A stretch of DNA of 64,000 nucleotides, from assembly GCA_012729015.1 (NCBI GenBank), contig JAAYDY010000054.1, forward strand, positions 20,876 through 84,875. The letters run 5' to 3'. The DNA comes from Phycisphaerae bacterium. Lineage in GTDB: Bacteria > Planctomycetota > Phycisphaerae > FEN-1346 > JAACEH01. Positions 1 to 8,826 of the stretch are shown in pieces. The notes under the pieces are model-generated. The model was not told where the DNA came from, ran no database searches, and saw only the letters and a list, made by a program, of their open reading frames with translations. How positions within the stretch are numbered: the stretch's first letter is position 1; each line of letters starts with the position of its first letter. The position numbers were made by a program, and so were the translations under genes.

Positions 1-128
1 TACATCGGGCGGCCAAGGGACTAAAATGCCGCATCGTATTCGATCCGCCCGCAGCCGCGGGGACGGGCGGGCCGCCCTCGACGGCGCGGTCTGTCGGTCG
101 CACACGAAATCCTTGTACAGGAGCCGTC

Positions 129-1460
129 ATGAGCAAGATTACCGGTGCCATGCTGAAGCACATCAAGATCGTTTCCACGCAGGCGGCGCCCACGGTGACC
201 GAGACCCGCGTCACGGGCCCCCTGGGTGTCAAACTGGTGAAGATGACCACCCGCGTCGTGGACGGCAACAAGATCGCCTGCGACCTGGAGGGCCCCGCCG
301 CGGCACAAGTGCAGCCCATGGTGGACCGGTTCCTGTCGGTCATCAACCGCATCAAGGTGATCGGGACGGTGGACGGGCGGCTCGTGTACAACCTGTACAA
401 CCCGCCGATGCCGAGTCCGGCGGCCCTGCGGCCGTTCGAGCGCAAGCTGCGCAGCCAGGCGCTCGGCTACGTGCTGCCGGCCACGGCCACCCTGTCGGTC
501 ACGCCGCACTGCCCGTGCAAGTGCGTTCACTGTTCGGCCGACCGCTTCGTGACCCAAGAGGGGCAGATGCTTTCGACCGAGGAACTGGCTTCGGTGGTGG
601 ACCAGACTCTGGACCTGGGCGTCTGCACGCTGATCTTCACGGGCGGCGAGCCGATGGCCCGCAAGGACCTCTACGACCAGATCGCCCGCGTGGACAAGAA
701 CCTCGCCCACGTGATGATGTTCACGTGCGGGGCATTCCTGAACGCCGAGAACGTCGCGCGGCTGAAGGAGGCGGGGCTGGGGTCGATGAATGTGTCGATC
801 GACTCGGACCGCCCGGAAGAGCACGACGAGTTCCGTCGCCGGCCCGGCACGTTCAAGCAGGCCGTCGAAGGTGCCCGCATGGCCCGCGAGGCCGGGATCA
901 TGGTCGGCGTCTCCACCTACGCCACCCACGAAAACATCACGAGCGGCCGGCTGGAACACCTGCTCCAGATCGCCCGCGACGAGGGCTTCCACGAGGTGAC
1001 GATCTTCGACTGCGTGCCGACGGGCAAGTTCCTGCACCGGGGCGACCTGGTGCTCGGCCGCAAGGACATCGAGGCCGTCCGGGCCCTGGCCGACAAGTAC
1101 AATCGCGACAGCGCCCCCTTCGGCGTCACGGCCCAGGCCCAGGCCAACGCCCCCGACGGCGGCGGGTGCTTCGGCAGCTTCAGCCAGTTCTACATGACCT
1201 GCTACGGCGACATCGACCCGTGCGACTTCAACCCGGTCAGCTTCGGCAACGTGCGCAACGCGCCGCTGGCGGAGATCTGGAAGAAAATGGTCTCGCACCC
1301 GGAGTTCTGCGGCCATCGGATGTCGTGCCGCATGCAGTCGCAGCGCTACCGCCGCATGTACATCGACCCGCTCACGGACGACGAAGTGCTGCCGGTGCTC
1401 ATCGACCGCCTGCCGGGCGACGGCACGATCCTGCCGAAGGAAGAGGTCGCGGCGAAGTAG
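129..1460 (+). CDS. Radical SAM protein with SPASM-like C-terminus
   Basis: A 443-residue radical SAM enzyme. After an N-terminal stretch of about 120 residues that I do not recognise comes the 4Fe-4S/SAM motif CxxxCxxC at Cys128, Cys132 and Cys135 (HCPCKCVHC), followed by the SAM-binding GGEP motif (FTGGEPMA). The C-terminal part is rich in cysteine (GGGCFGSF, TCYGDIDPCDFNP, EFCGHRMSC), as in SPASM or Twitch domains that hold auxiliary Fe-S clusters. SPASM proteins often modify peptides or mature other enzymes, but no precursor peptide or partner enzyme lies next to this gene, so its substrate is unknown. The ATG is preceded by AGGAG. The family call is firm; the function is not. Confidence 0.85.
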   Translation: MSKITGAMLKHIKIVSTQAAPTVTETRVTGPLGVKLVKMTTRVVDGNKIACDLEGPAAAQVQPMVDRFLSVINRIKVIGTVDGRLVYNLYNPPMPSPAALRPFERKLRSQALGYVLPATATLSVTPHCPCKCVHCSADRFVTQEGQMLSTEELASVVDQTLDLGVCTLIFTGGEPMARKDLYDQIARVDKNLAHVMMFTCGAFLNAENVARLKEAGLGSMNVSIDSDRPEEHDEFRRRPGTFKQAVEGARMAREAGIMVGVSTYATHENITSGRLEHLLQIARDEGFHEVTIFDCVPTGKFLHRGDLVLGRKDIEAVRALADKYNRDSAPFGVTAQAQANAPDGGGCFGSFSQFYMTCYGDIDPCDFNPVSFGNVRNAPLAEIWKKMVSHPEFCGHRMSCRMQSQRYRRMYIDPLTDDEVLPVLIDRLPGDGTILPKEEVAAK

Positions 1461-1479
1461 TTGCCCGCGGAGAGGCCCC

Positions 1480-1543
1480 GTAGGGTGGCTGCTCCGCAAC
1501 CACGCGGTCGTTGACATCGGCGGCTGCGGAGCAGCCGCCCTAC
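1480..1543. repeat. R1 palindromic repeat, 64 bp
   Basis: The arms GTAGGGTGGCTGCTCCGCA (1480-1498) and TGCGGAGCAGCCGCCCTAC (1525-1543) are inverted copies with one G-T mismatch over 19 bp. The left side also carries the motif CGTAGGGTGG...CCACGCGG that recurs at about 1903, 35420, 35458 and 63521. It could fold as a strong hairpin after the radical SAM gene and act as a transcription end or as a mobile palindromic element. Confidence 0.75.
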
Positions 1544-1572
1544 ATGCCGGTCGCAGAGTTCGGCGCCGCCCC

Positions 1573-1878
1573 TCACACCTTGTACGCTGCGCGGAGGCGT
1601 TTGGCCAGACTGGACGCGAAGACGCAGCCGAGCAGGCAGACCATCGCGATGAGTTTCATCAGGCCGACCGAGACCATGAGTACCTGGTGGGCCGTCTCGT
1701 AGTCCGTGCCCCACACCGTGAGCAATAATCCCCGAAACGCCTCGGAGAACCTGAAGGCCAGGAACACCAGGCCCGTCAGTACCGTGATGGCCACGGCAAC
1801 GCCCAAAGTCCGCCAGGCCGCCCCCGCCGCCGCGCCGACGCAATCCGCATGAGCCTTCTTCAGTTCGTCGATCTCCAT
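1573..1878 (-). CDS. Small two-helix membrane protein, hypothetical
   Basis: A 101-residue protein with no family I recognise. Residues 20-45 (WRTLGVAVAITVLTGLVFLA) and a second stretch around VSVGLMKLIAMVCLLGCVFA are hydrophobic enough to be membrane helices, joined by a short loop. The start at 1878 is chosen because GGGAGGGCAGGGCG precedes that ATG; an upstream in-frame ATG would read through the R1 repeat. The gene sits alone, with an R1 palindrome on each side (1480-1543 and 1903-2031), and is divergent from or unrelated to its neighbours. Confidence 0.55.
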   Translation of the reverse strand: MEIDELKKAHADCVGAAAGAAWRTLGVAVAITVLTGLVFLAFRFSEAFRGLLLTVWGTDYETAHQVLMVSVGLMKLIAMVCLLGCVFASSLAKRLRAAYKV

Positions 1879-1902
1879 CGCCCTGCCCTCCCAATGGTCA
1901 GC

Positions 1903-2031
1903 CGTAGGGTGGGTCCACCGGACCCACGCAGATTCTCGCTCGGTGACGGACCTTCTGAGTCGCCGCCATCGCAACTGCCGCGTGGCTGCCCCTCAACGGT
2001 GCTCGGGAACTGCGTCAAGCGGCCACCCTAC
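1903..2031. repeat. R1 repeat pair with terminal inverted ends
   Basis: Begins with CGTAGGGTGGGTCCACCGGACCCACGCAG (stem GGGTCC/GGACCC) at 1903-1931 and ends with the inverted copy CCACCCTAC at 2023-2031, so GTAGGGTGG and its reverse complement bound about 128 bp. No coding sequence is evident inside. The organisation mirrors the 1480-1543 element on the other side of the small membrane gene. Confidence 0.6.
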
Positions 2032-2049
2032 ACGCGGCCCGTTCAATGG

Positions 2050-2979
2050 CTAGAGCTTGATCGAGGCCACGAGTTGCCGCACGTGTTCGGTGCTGGCGTC
2101 GAAGGCGGCGCGTTCGGCCGCATCGAGCTCGACCTCGATGATCTGTTCGATCCCGTCGGCGCCGAGCTTTGCGGGCACGCCGACGTAATAGCCGCCCACA
2201 CCGTACTCCTTCTGGCAGAAGGCCGCACAGGGCATGATGCGTTTCTTGTCGCGGACGATGGCCTCGGCCATTTCCACGGCGGCCAGGCTCGGGGCGTAGT
2301 AGGCGCTGCCGGTTTTCAGCAGGGCGACAATCTCCGCGCCGCCGTTGCGGGTGCGCGTGACCAGTTCGTCGATCTTCGCCGCCGACATCATCTGCGCCAG
2401 CGGCACGCCGCCGACCGAGCAGTAGCGGACGAGCGGCACCATCGAGTCGCCGTGGCCGCCGAGGACCAGGGCCGTAACGTCCTCGACGCTCACGTCGAGT
2501 TCGGCCGCGATGAAGCAGCGGAATCGTGCCGAGTCGAGCACGCCGGCCATGCCGATGACGTTCCGGTGGGTGAAGCCGCTGGTCCTCTGCGCCACATAGA
2601 CCATGGCGTCGAGCGGATTGGAGACGACAATCAGCTTGGCGGCCGGGCTGCGGCGAGCGACTTCGGCCGTCACGGACGAAACGATCTGGGTGTTCTTGAT
2701 CAGCAGGTCGTCGCGGCTCATGCCGGGCTTGCGGGCCAGCCCTGCGGTGATGATGACCACCTCGCTGCCGGCGGTGGCGTCGTAATCGTTCGCCCCGGCC
2801 ACCGTCACGTCCCACCCGGCCACGGGCATCGCCTGAGCCAGGTCCAGGGCCTTGCCTTGCGGCATGCCTTCGACCACGTCCACCAGGACAACGTCGCCCA
2901 GTTCCTTGACAGCCGCCCAGTGGGCACACGTGGCCCCGACATTGCCGGCGCCGATCACGCTGATCTTGGGTCGTTTCAC
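2050..2979 (-). CDS. mdh: Malate dehydrogenase
   Basis: A 309-residue NAD-dependent malate/lactate dehydrogenase family enzyme that interconverts malate and oxaloacetate in the citric acid cycle. The N-terminal Rossmann motif is GAGNVGA (residues 9-15), the substrate region contains the conserved SNPLDAMVY, and the catalytic His is in GGHGDSMVP. Length and motifs fit the LDH-like MDH group of bacteria. The start is the GTG at 2979 with GGAG nine bases upstream; the longer open frame adds non-conserved residues. It appears to be a single-gene unit with its own promoter at 3022-3049. Confidence 0.93.
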   Translation of the reverse strand: MKRPKISVIGAGNVGATCAHWAAVKELGDVVLVDVVEGMPQGKALDLAQAMPVAGWDVTVAGANDYDATAGSEVVIITAGLARKPGMSRDDLLIKNTQIVSSVTAEVARRSPAAKLIVVSNPLDAMVYVAQRTSGFTHRNVIGMAGVLDSARFRCFIAAELDVSVEDVTALVLGGHGDSMVPLVRYCSVGGVPLAQMMSAAKIDELVTRTRNGGAEIVALLKTGSAYYAPSLAAVEMAEAIVRDKKRIMPCAAFCQKEYGVGGYYVGVPAKLGADGIEQIIEVELDAAERAAFDASTEHVRQLVASIKL

Positions 2980-3021
2980 TGTCTGTCTCCGTTTGTGTCG
3001 ATGGCCAGAAGAACCGGCGCG

Positions 3022-3049
3022 ATTATAGCCGCCGGCCATGCCAAGGCAA
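3022..3049 (-). promoter_or_regulatory. Sigma-70 type promoter of mdh
   Basis: On the minus strand, TTGCCT (3044-3049), a 16-bp spacer and TATAAT (3022-3027), a perfect -10 box, about 40 bases upstream of the mdh GTG. Confidence 0.6.
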
Positions 3050-3105
3050 GGCGGTTCCCGACGCGGGCAGGACGAGGGGCACCGCCGTGTATGTCCGTGA
3101 CGTCG

Positions 3106-4005
3106 TCAGGCCCGAGGGTGGAACCGCTTGTGGATGGCCTTGAGGCGGTCCTGGTCGATGTGGGTGTAGATCTGCGTGGTGGCGATATCGACGTGGCCGA
3201 GCATCTCCTGGACGCTTCGCAGGTCGGCGCCGCCGGCCAGCAGGTGTGTGGCGAAACTGTGACGCAAGGTGTGCGGCGACACGCGGGCGCTCAGGCCCAC
3301 GCGGCGGGCGTACTTCTTGACGACGCGCCAGATGCTCTCCCGGCTGAGGCGGTTGCCGCTCTTGGTCAGGAACGTGTAGCTGGTGACCTTGCCGTGCGCC
3401 AACCGCGGGCGTTCGTCCTCAAGATAGCGACGAAGCACCTGGAGATCGCGCTCGGCCATGGGCACGATACGCTCCTTGGACCCCTTGCCGAAGCACCGGA
3501 CGTAACGGTACTCGAAGTTCACGTCCTCAATCTTCAGGGCGACCACTTCGCTGGCCCGGGTGCCGGTAGCGTACATGGTGGCCAGGATGGCCCTGTCGCG
3601 CAGGCCCATGCGCTCCGACTCCTGCGGCGCGCCCAGCAGACGTTCCACCTCGGCCTTGTTCAGCAGGTCGGGCAACGTGTGCCAGATGCGCGGGCTGTCG
3701 AGAACGGCCGTGATGTCGCGGCTGAGTCGCGATTCCATGACCAGAAACCGGAAGAGCATCTTGATGGCGACAAGGCTGCGGCTGATGGAGGTGATGGCCT
3801 GGCCGTCGTTCTTCTCGGCCGCCAGGAACCCCACCACGTCGTCGGAGGTGACGCGGTCGGGGTGCTCCAGATGGTCGTCGCCCAGGAAGCGGCCGAACTT
3901 GGCCAGATCGCTGCGATAGGCGAGGATGGTGTTGGGACTCAGGCCGCATTCAACGGTCATGTAGTCGATGAACCCATCCACGGGCGACAATGCGGTCTGA
4001 ACCAC
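3106..4005 (-). CDS. xerD: Tyrosine recombinase XerC/XerD type
   Basis: A 299-residue site-specific recombinase with the N-terminal SAM-like core-binding domain (GLSPNTILAYRSDL) and the C-terminal catalytic domain. The active-site residues are all visible: Arg150 in ATGTRASEV, His245 and Arg248 in SPHTLRHSFATHL, His271 in LGHVDIATTQIY and the nucleophile Tyr280. Such enzymes resolve chromosome dimers at dif sites; integron or phage integrases are less likely given the compact Xer-like length. I prefer the GTG at 4005 (GGGGTG upstream) to the ATG at 4077, whose extra 24 residues look unconserved. XerD and XerC cannot be separated by eye. Confidence 0.88.
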   Translation of the reverse strand: MVQTALSPVDGFIDYMTVECGLSPNTILAYRSDLAKFGRFLGDDHLEHPDRVTSDDVVGFLAAEKNDGQAITSISRSLVAIKMLFRFLVMESRLSRDITAVLDSPRIWHTLPDLLNKAEVERLLGAPQESERMGLRDRAILATMYATGTRASEVVALKIEDVNFEYRYVRCFGKGSKERIVPMAERDLQVLRRYLEDERPRLAHGKVTSYTFLTKSGNRLSRESIWRVVKKYARRVGLSARVSPHTLRHSFATHLLAGGADLRSVQEMLGHVDIATTQIYTHIDQDRLKAIHKRFHPRA

Positions 4006-4263
4006 GCCACACCCCACAAAGGGCCGCGCGCAGCCGCCGGACACAGGACCGGGGCGCAGCGGGCCGGACATCTTCAAGCATCGACCGAAACGGGCATGTT
4101 GCTTGAGGCAAAGCGTCCGATAAGTCGCCGGGGGGCAAGCGGTCGCGGGCCGGAGAGACGAATTCGCAGGACGGTCTGGATTTCCGACGCGCTCCGGTGT
4201 AGCCTGAGGGGAAGGCCAGAGACGTCACAGGCGAGTCAACGCGGACGGCGAAGGAGGAAACCA

Positions 4264-4773
4264 ATGAACGTCATGGAAGCCATCTCGCACCGGCGGAGCA
4301 TCCGCTCGTACACGGATGAGGCGGTGAGTCCGGAGCATCTGCGTCAGGTGCTGGAGGCCGGCCGCCTGGCCCCCAGCGGCAGCAATCGGCAGGAATGGGT
4401 ATTCGTGGTCGTTCGCGACGCGGCCCGTCGCAAGCAACTGGCCGAGGCATGTCATCGTCAGCAGTTCATCGCCCAGGCGCCCGTGGTCATCGTGGCCTGC
4501 GCCACCGACGCGAAGCGCACCATGAGCAGCGGCCTTCAGGGCGCCGCCGTGGACACGACCATCGCGGTGGACCACATGACGCTGGCCGCCACGGAGCTGG
4601 GGCTGGGAACGTGCTGGATCGGCGCCTTCGACGCCGCCGCGGTCGCCAAGGTCATCGGCCTGCCCGCCGGGGTGGCCGTGACGCATGTGCTGCCGTTGGG
4701 GCATCCGGCCGAGTCGCCGACAGCTCGCCCGCGCAAGGCCCTGGAAGACATTGTGCGCTACGATACATACTGA
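4264..4773 (+). CDS. Nitroreductase family FMN oxidoreductase
   Basis: A 169-residue short nitroreductase. The N-terminus has the FMN-phosphate-binding pattern HRRSIRSYTDEAVSPEHL followed by AGRLAPSGSNRQEWVFVVV, and the middle contains DHMTLAATELGLGTCWIGAF, both typical of the family. These flavoproteins reduce nitro compounds, quinones or other electrophiles with NAD(P)H; the physiological substrate cannot be read from sequence. The ATG follows a very strong SD (AAGGAGGAAACC). The gene stands between xerD (divergent) and a sulfatase-fold gene, without an obvious operon partner. Confidence 0.88.
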   Translation: MNVMEAISHRRSIRSYTDEAVSPEHLRQVLEAGRLAPSGSNRQEWVFVVVRDAARRKQLAEACHRQQFIAQAPVVIVACATDAKRTMSSGLQGAAVDTTIAVDHMTLAATELGLGTCWIGAFDAAAVAKVIGLPAGVAVTHVLPLGHPAESPTARPRKALEDIVRYDTY

Positions 4774-4909
4774 GACGAGTCGACGCCGCCGGGGGAAATT
4801 CCTTGTCGGCGGGCCCTTCCACAGCTTACCATATCCTTGGCGCAGCATCGCTCAGGCCGTGCCGCCATGGCGGCACGCGCATCCCGGGTGGACGTACTGA
4901 GACCGACAG

Positions 4910-7111
4910 ATGAGCACACTGGAAGCATCCTCGACGAGGTCACAGCAGCCGTACGGATGGCTGCGGGCGCTCCTGGGCTCCGTCGGCATGGCCGAGGCCA
5001 TCGTCCTGGCGATCTACGGCCTGTGCACCGCGCGGCTGGTGATCCGGGCCCGGACCGCCGCACCGAAGACCATGGAGGAGATCACCGGCCGGTTTCTCCC
5101 CTACGCCGTCATGGAATCGGCCCTCATCCTCGTCGGATACGTTGTCATCGGCCTGGCGATGGGCGTGTTCGCGTGGTTGATGCTCTGGTCGCTCTGCTCG
5201 ACGCTCGGCCGCCCGATGACCCGGCGGCTGGTCCGCTGGGGCGCCCCGGCCGTGGTCCTGACGGTTTTGCTGCTGAAGGCCGTCTCCAGCGCCGTCATCA
5301 CCCCCCGCATCCTCGAAAATGTCTGCCGCACCAGTTTCGGCATCTGGCTCATCGGCGCCACGGGCGACGTGGTCAGGCCCTGGATGCTGACCACCGTGCA
5401 GGCCGTCGGACTGACGTTCATGTGCCTTCTGGTGGTGGCGGGCGTAGCCCGATCGTTCCGCCGGCTTCAGCGGCACGTGCGGCTCACGGTGATCGCCCTG
5501 GCCGCGGTGCTGCCGATCCTGATCGCGGGCCTCGGGCTGATCGGCGTCTTGGAGCGGCTGCCGGCTGAACCGCGCAACGACGGTCGCCCGAACATCCTCA
5601 TCCTGGCCAGCGACGGTCTCCGTCCGGACCATCTGGGCGCCTACGGCTACGCGCGGCCGACCAGCCCGAACCTCGACCGGCTCAGCCGCGACGGCATCCG
5701 GTTCGAGAACGTCTATGTGCCGCAGGCCCGGACCCTGCCGAGCCTGACCACGATCATGACCGGAACCTACCCGCACACGCACGGGCAGCGCTACACCTGG
5801 CCGCGCGAGCGACACATCAAGCTCCCGCTGCCGACCCTGTGCCGCGAACTGAAGAACAAGGGCTACGAGTCGTATGTCCTGAGCGACTGGGCGGGCGGCG
5901 ACTTCGCGAAGGCCGATTTCGGATTCGACGTCGTCGAGGTGGGCGAAGAGGCCTGGAACATCCGGACGTGGATCGAACAGGAAGCCTGCCGCGGGCATCC
6001 GCTGCTGGTGGCTTTCGGCGACAATCCGCTGGGATTCAGCCTGTATCCGGGCATGAGGGGCATGCCCGTCACGCCCACACCGCAATCGGTGACCCAGACG
6101 GCCGTCAACTGCCTTGAGGACGCGGCCCGGCGGCGGCAACCGTTCTTCATGGTCGTCTTCTACAGCGAGACCCACCTGCCCTACTCGACATCGTACCCCT
6201 ACTATCGCATGTTCTCGCAGCCGGGCTACGAGGGTCCGCACAAGCTGAGCGTGAACATCGACAGCTACGAGCGCGTGGCCAGCGCAGGAGTGGATGCGGG
6301 CACGTTCTTCGATCCGGTCCAGGCGACGGCCCTGTATGACGGAGCCGTTCGCAGCTTCGACGACCAGGCGGGCGAAATCCTCGACTCGGTCCGCGAGCTG
6401 AACCTGTGGGACGACACCGTGATCATGGTCATGTCGGACCACGGCGAAGACCTGCTCGACGCAGAGGACCGGTCGTGGGGGCACGGGCGGTTTCTGTTCG
6501 GCGACGACTACGACAGCCGCATCCCGCTGATCATCTCCGATCCGCAGTGGCGCGGGCGGCCTCGGATTGTCAGTGAACTGACCAGCACGCTCGACCTCAT
6601 GCCGACACTGCTGGACCGCGTGGGAGCGGCCGTGCCGCCGACATGCGAGGGCGAGTCGCTGATGGGGCTGATCCGTGGCGAGCGGCAGGAACGCCCACGC
6701 GAGGTGTTCGCCGAGAGCGGCGTACTGCTGTGCGGCGACATGCAAGCCCGCGGAGCGCAGTACCTGAGCTATCCGCCGCTGGTGGACATGCTCGAAGTGA
6801 CCGAGCCGGACACCGGGCAGGTGGGCATCAAAAGCGAGTACCTGGACCTGCTGGTGACCGCGCGGCAACGGATGATCCGGACGCCCGAGTGGAAACTGCT
6901 CTACACGCCACTGACGGAGCACCACGGCGCCGAGTACCAGCTGTACGACCTGAAAGCCGATCCGCAATGCCGCCGGGACGTCGCCGCGCAGCACCCGGAC
7001 GTGCTGACGGACCTGAAGGCGCGCCTGTGGCAGTGGATGGAACGGGACCCCGTGCGCAGCCGCCAGGGAGACCACATCGTTCGCCGGCACGCCGAAGGCA
7101 CATCGCTGTAA
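4910..7111 (+). CDS. Membrane-anchored sulfatase-fold hydrolase or phosphotransferase
   Basis: A 733-residue protein. Residues 20-220 contain about five hydrophobic helices, then a large extracytoplasmic domain of the alkaline phosphatase/sulfatase superfamily begins at PNILILASDGLRPDHLGAYG. The metal site is completed by VMSDHGED. The position that is the formylglycine Cys or Ser of true sulfatases (C/S-x-P-x-R) is Thr275 in ARTLPSLTTIMTG, as in LtaS- or EptA-type phosphotransferases. That favours a Thr-nucleophile hydrolase or transferase of phosphoglycerol- or phosphoethanolamine-like groups over a sulfatase. A weak TTGTCG/TTACCA pair near 4803 might be its promoter. The superfamily is certain, the reaction is not. 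Confidence 0.8.
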   Translation: MSTLEASSTRSQQPYGWLRALLGSVGMAEAIVLAIYGLCTARLVIRARTAAPKTMEEITGRFLPYAVMESALILVGYVVIGLAMGVFAWLMLWSLCSTLGRPMTRRLVRWGAPAVVLTVLLLKAVSSAVITPRILENVCRTSFGIWLIGATGDVVRPWMLTTVQAVGLTFMCLLVVAGVARSFRRLQRHVRLTVIALAAVLPILIAGLGLIGVLERLPAEPRNDGRPNILILASDGLRPDHLGAYGYARPTSPNLDRLSRDGIRFENVYVPQARTLPSLTTIMTGTYPHTHGQRYTWPRERHIKLPLPTLCRELKNKGYESYVLSDWAGGDFAKADFGFDVVEVGEEAWNIRTWIEQEACRGHPLLVAFGDNPLGFSLYPGMRGMPVTPTPQSVTQTAVNCLEDAARRRQPFFMVVFYSETHLPYSTSYPYYRMFSQPGYEGPHKLSVNIDSYERVASAGVDAGTFFDPVQATALYDGAVRSFDDQAGEILDSVRELNLWDDTVIMVMSDHGEDLLDAEDRSWGHGRFLFGDDYDSRIPLIISDPQWRGRPRIVSELTSTLDLMPTLLDRVGAAVPPTCEGESLMGLIRGERQERPREVFAESGVLLCGDMQARGAQYLSYPPLVDMLEVTEPDTGQVGIKSEYLDLLVTARQRMIRTPEWKLLYTPLTEHHGAEYQLYDLKADPQCRRDVAAQHPDVLTDLKARLWQWMERDPVRSRQGDHIVRRHAEGTSL

Positions 7112-7174
7112 ACGTTGCCCACTGATCGACCAAGCCTGAAGGTGGCCGTGACAAACGGCTGGAGAGTTCTACGG

Positions 7175-7202
7175 GGGCTGCCGCCCGACGGCGCGGCAGC
7201 CC
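7175..7202. terminator. Strong GC hairpin after the sulfatase-fold gene
   Basis: GGGCTGCCGC (7175-7184) pairs perfectly with GCGGCAGCCC (7193-7202) across an 8-base loop. No T-run follows on either strand, so it is a possible but unproven transcript end between convergent genes. Confidence 0.35.
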
Positions 7203-7342
7203 ACGGCCTCCCCATCCCATCCTGGCTCGACACAGCCCACGCAGCCGATTCGAGGCCAGCCCATCGCCCGGAGACGGCGCCCGTGGCCGGCGGCGGACCG
7301 CGCGGGTCACAACGGACGCATCCAGAGCCGTCGCAGCGTCGC

Positions 7343-7645
7343 TCAGCGCTCGAACCGCTTGCGAATGCTCTGACCGATGCAGTTCAGAAAATCGGGCACA
7401 CAGGACATCGCCACTTCGTAGTAGACGTTCAGTCCTCGTTTGTTCGCGTTGAGGATGCCGGCGCGTTTCAGGATCGCCAGGTGCCTCGACACATTCGAAG
7501 GATCGACGCCGAAGTGTTCGATGATGTCGGACACAGAGCGTTCCTTCTGTTTCAGGTAGCCGACAATCTCGATGCGCAATGGATGCCCGAGCGCTTTGAC
7601 GACATCGGCCTGAAAAGTAACAAGTTCATTGGACAGCGAAGCCAT
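7343..7645 (-). CDS. ArsR-family transcriptional regulator
   Basis: A 100-residue winged-helix repressor of the ArsR/SmtB type. The core LGHPLRIEIVGYLKQKERSVSDIIEHFGVDPSNVSRHLAILKRAGIL matches the family's helix-turn-helix, with the recognition helix around SNVSRHLAIL. A metal-binding ELCVC-type motif is absent, but the C-terminal half has Cys near MSCVPDFLNCIG, so redox or sulfur sensing is possible. The start at 7645 follows GGGAGAAACGATCC. It lies downstream of and in the same direction as the siroheme-type reductase, with a 226-base gap that shows no other gene, and is a natural candidate to control it. Confidence 0.85.
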   Translation of the reverse strand: MASLSNELVTFQADVVKALGHPLRIEIVGYLKQKERSVSDIIEHFGVDPSNVSRHLAILKRAGILNANKRGLNVYYEVAMSCVPDFLNCIGQSIRKRFER

Positions 7646-7871
7646 GGATCGTTTCTCCCTGCTAGGTTTGTGGAATCAGTCGAATACAGACATCCGCAGC
7701 ATGTCCGCAACCGTGCGACGCACCGGCCAAGACACTGCCAGAAACACCGGTTTCGGAGACAAGGGACCCCGCGCCGCCTCCTCGCAGCACCCCAGGAGAC
7801 GGGCGACACAGGCGACATCGTCGTCGGGCGGCACGCTGCACGCCGGAGATGCCTGCCGATTCGCGACATGG

Positions 7872-8570
7872 TTACAGCGATGCTTTGCCGATCACTGCCT
7901 CCACAAAAGGTTCCCATCCAGCGCGATCAATCAGTCGCCCGAGGCGGTCCCGGTGCTGAGCGTTCTTGACGAAGAACTGGACGACGCGGTCCACAATCGC
8001 CAGGACTTCGTCGGCCGACTCGACCGAGGCCAGTTCGCGTCCCATCCGCGGACGAGGGCCGAGACAGCCGCCCACCAGAATCTTCCAGTGGCGCGGCGTG
8101 CCCTGAATGCCGATGTCCCGAACCGGCGCCGCGACGCAGTTCATCGGGCATCCGGCCACGGCAAACTTGAACTTCCCAGGCAACTCCATCCCATGGTACT
8201 TCTCGTCAAGCTTCAGGCCCAGGCCCATCGAGTCCTGTTGCCCAAGCTTGCAGAACGTCGTTCCGGGGCACATTTCGACGCTGCGAACGCACAGGCCGAT
8301 GGCCGCCCCGGGCTTCATCTTCAGTTCGGACCAGACCTGGTCCAACTGCTCTTCCTTGAAACCGATGATGGCGATCCGCTGCGCTCCGGTGATCTTCATC
8401 GCCTGAATGTCGTAGCGGTCGAACAAGTCGGCGTAACGGAGCAGAATCTCCTTGGTCAGCAGCCCCCCTGGCAGATGGGGAGCGATGGCATACGTCTGCC
8501 GATCCCGCTGAATAATGGCTCCCTTTTCAGGAAGATCCTTTTTCCTGGCCCCTCCTCCGTCCACGTTCAT
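7872..8570 (-). CDS. Sulfite/nitrite reductase-like siroheme protein, single domain
   Basis: A 232-residue half-size relative of siroheme-containing nitrite and sulfite reductases. The siroheme/4Fe-4S ligand pattern is present as CPGTTFC (C-x5-C) and CPMNC (C-x3-C), and the N-terminal ferredoxin-like half has QTYAIAPHLPGGLLTKE. Full-length assimilatory enzymes are twice as long, so this resembles the small sulfite-reductase-type proteins of anaerobes. Whether it reduces sulfite or nitrite or has another redox task is open. The ATG at 8570 has GGGAGTGAGC upstream; an earlier ATG at 8600 lies before the SD. It has a near-consensus promoter at 8618-8646 and is followed by an ArsR regulator. Confidence 0.8.
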   Translation of the reverse strand: MNVDGGGARKKDLPEKGAIIQRDRQTYAIAPHLPGGLLTKEILLRYADLFDRYDIQAMKITGAQRIAIIGFKEEQLDQVWSELKMKPGAAIGLCVRSVEMCPGTTFCKLGQQDSMGLGLKLDEKYHGMELPGKFKFAVAGCPMNCVAAPVRDIGIQGTPRHWKILVGGCLGPRPRMGRELASVESADEVLAIVDRVVQFFVKNAQHRDRLGRLIDRAGWEPFVEAVIGKASL

Positions 8571-8617
8571 GCTCACTCCCGCATTTGCAGCAAGACCCAC
8601 AAGTCATCACTGACGTT

Positions 8618-8646
8618 AATGTAAGGTTACTTCCGTCTGGAGTCAA
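8618..8646 (-). promoter_or_regulatory. Promoter of the siroheme-protein gene
   Basis: On the minus strand, TTGACT (8641-8646), 17-bp spacer and TACATT (8618-8623). The -10 region lies inside GTAACCTTACATTAAC, an A/T-rich imperfect dyad that could bind the ArsR-type repressor encoded downstream. Confidence 0.6.
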
Positions 8647-8713
8647 TAGCTTGCCGGGCGGCGGCCCCCACGCCCCCGCCCGCAAGGCCATGCCGCGCGG
8701 ACGCGGAAATTCC

Positions 8714-8742
8714 TTGAAATGTCTCTGCAAACCCGGTATTTT
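8714..8742 (+). promoter_or_regulatory. Promoter of rpsU
   Basis: TTGAAA (8714-8719), 17-bp spacer and TATTTT (8737-8742), divergent from the siroheme-gene promoter and about 85 bases before the rpsU start. Confidence 0.55.
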
Positions 8743-8826
8743 ACGTGCTTTGAGTGCTGGTCGCACGGCCGGCGTCAACGGAGTGGGTCTGTACTGGGAC
8801 AATTGGAAAGGTAGGTCGAGGGCCTG

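Noticed and set aside
4940..7090. A 716-codon open frame on the minus strand opposite the sulfatase-fold gene
   Set aside because: It runs antisense to a gene with clear motifs, lacks any recognisable domain and is His/Arg/Ala-rich, as expected from GC-rich third-position bias.
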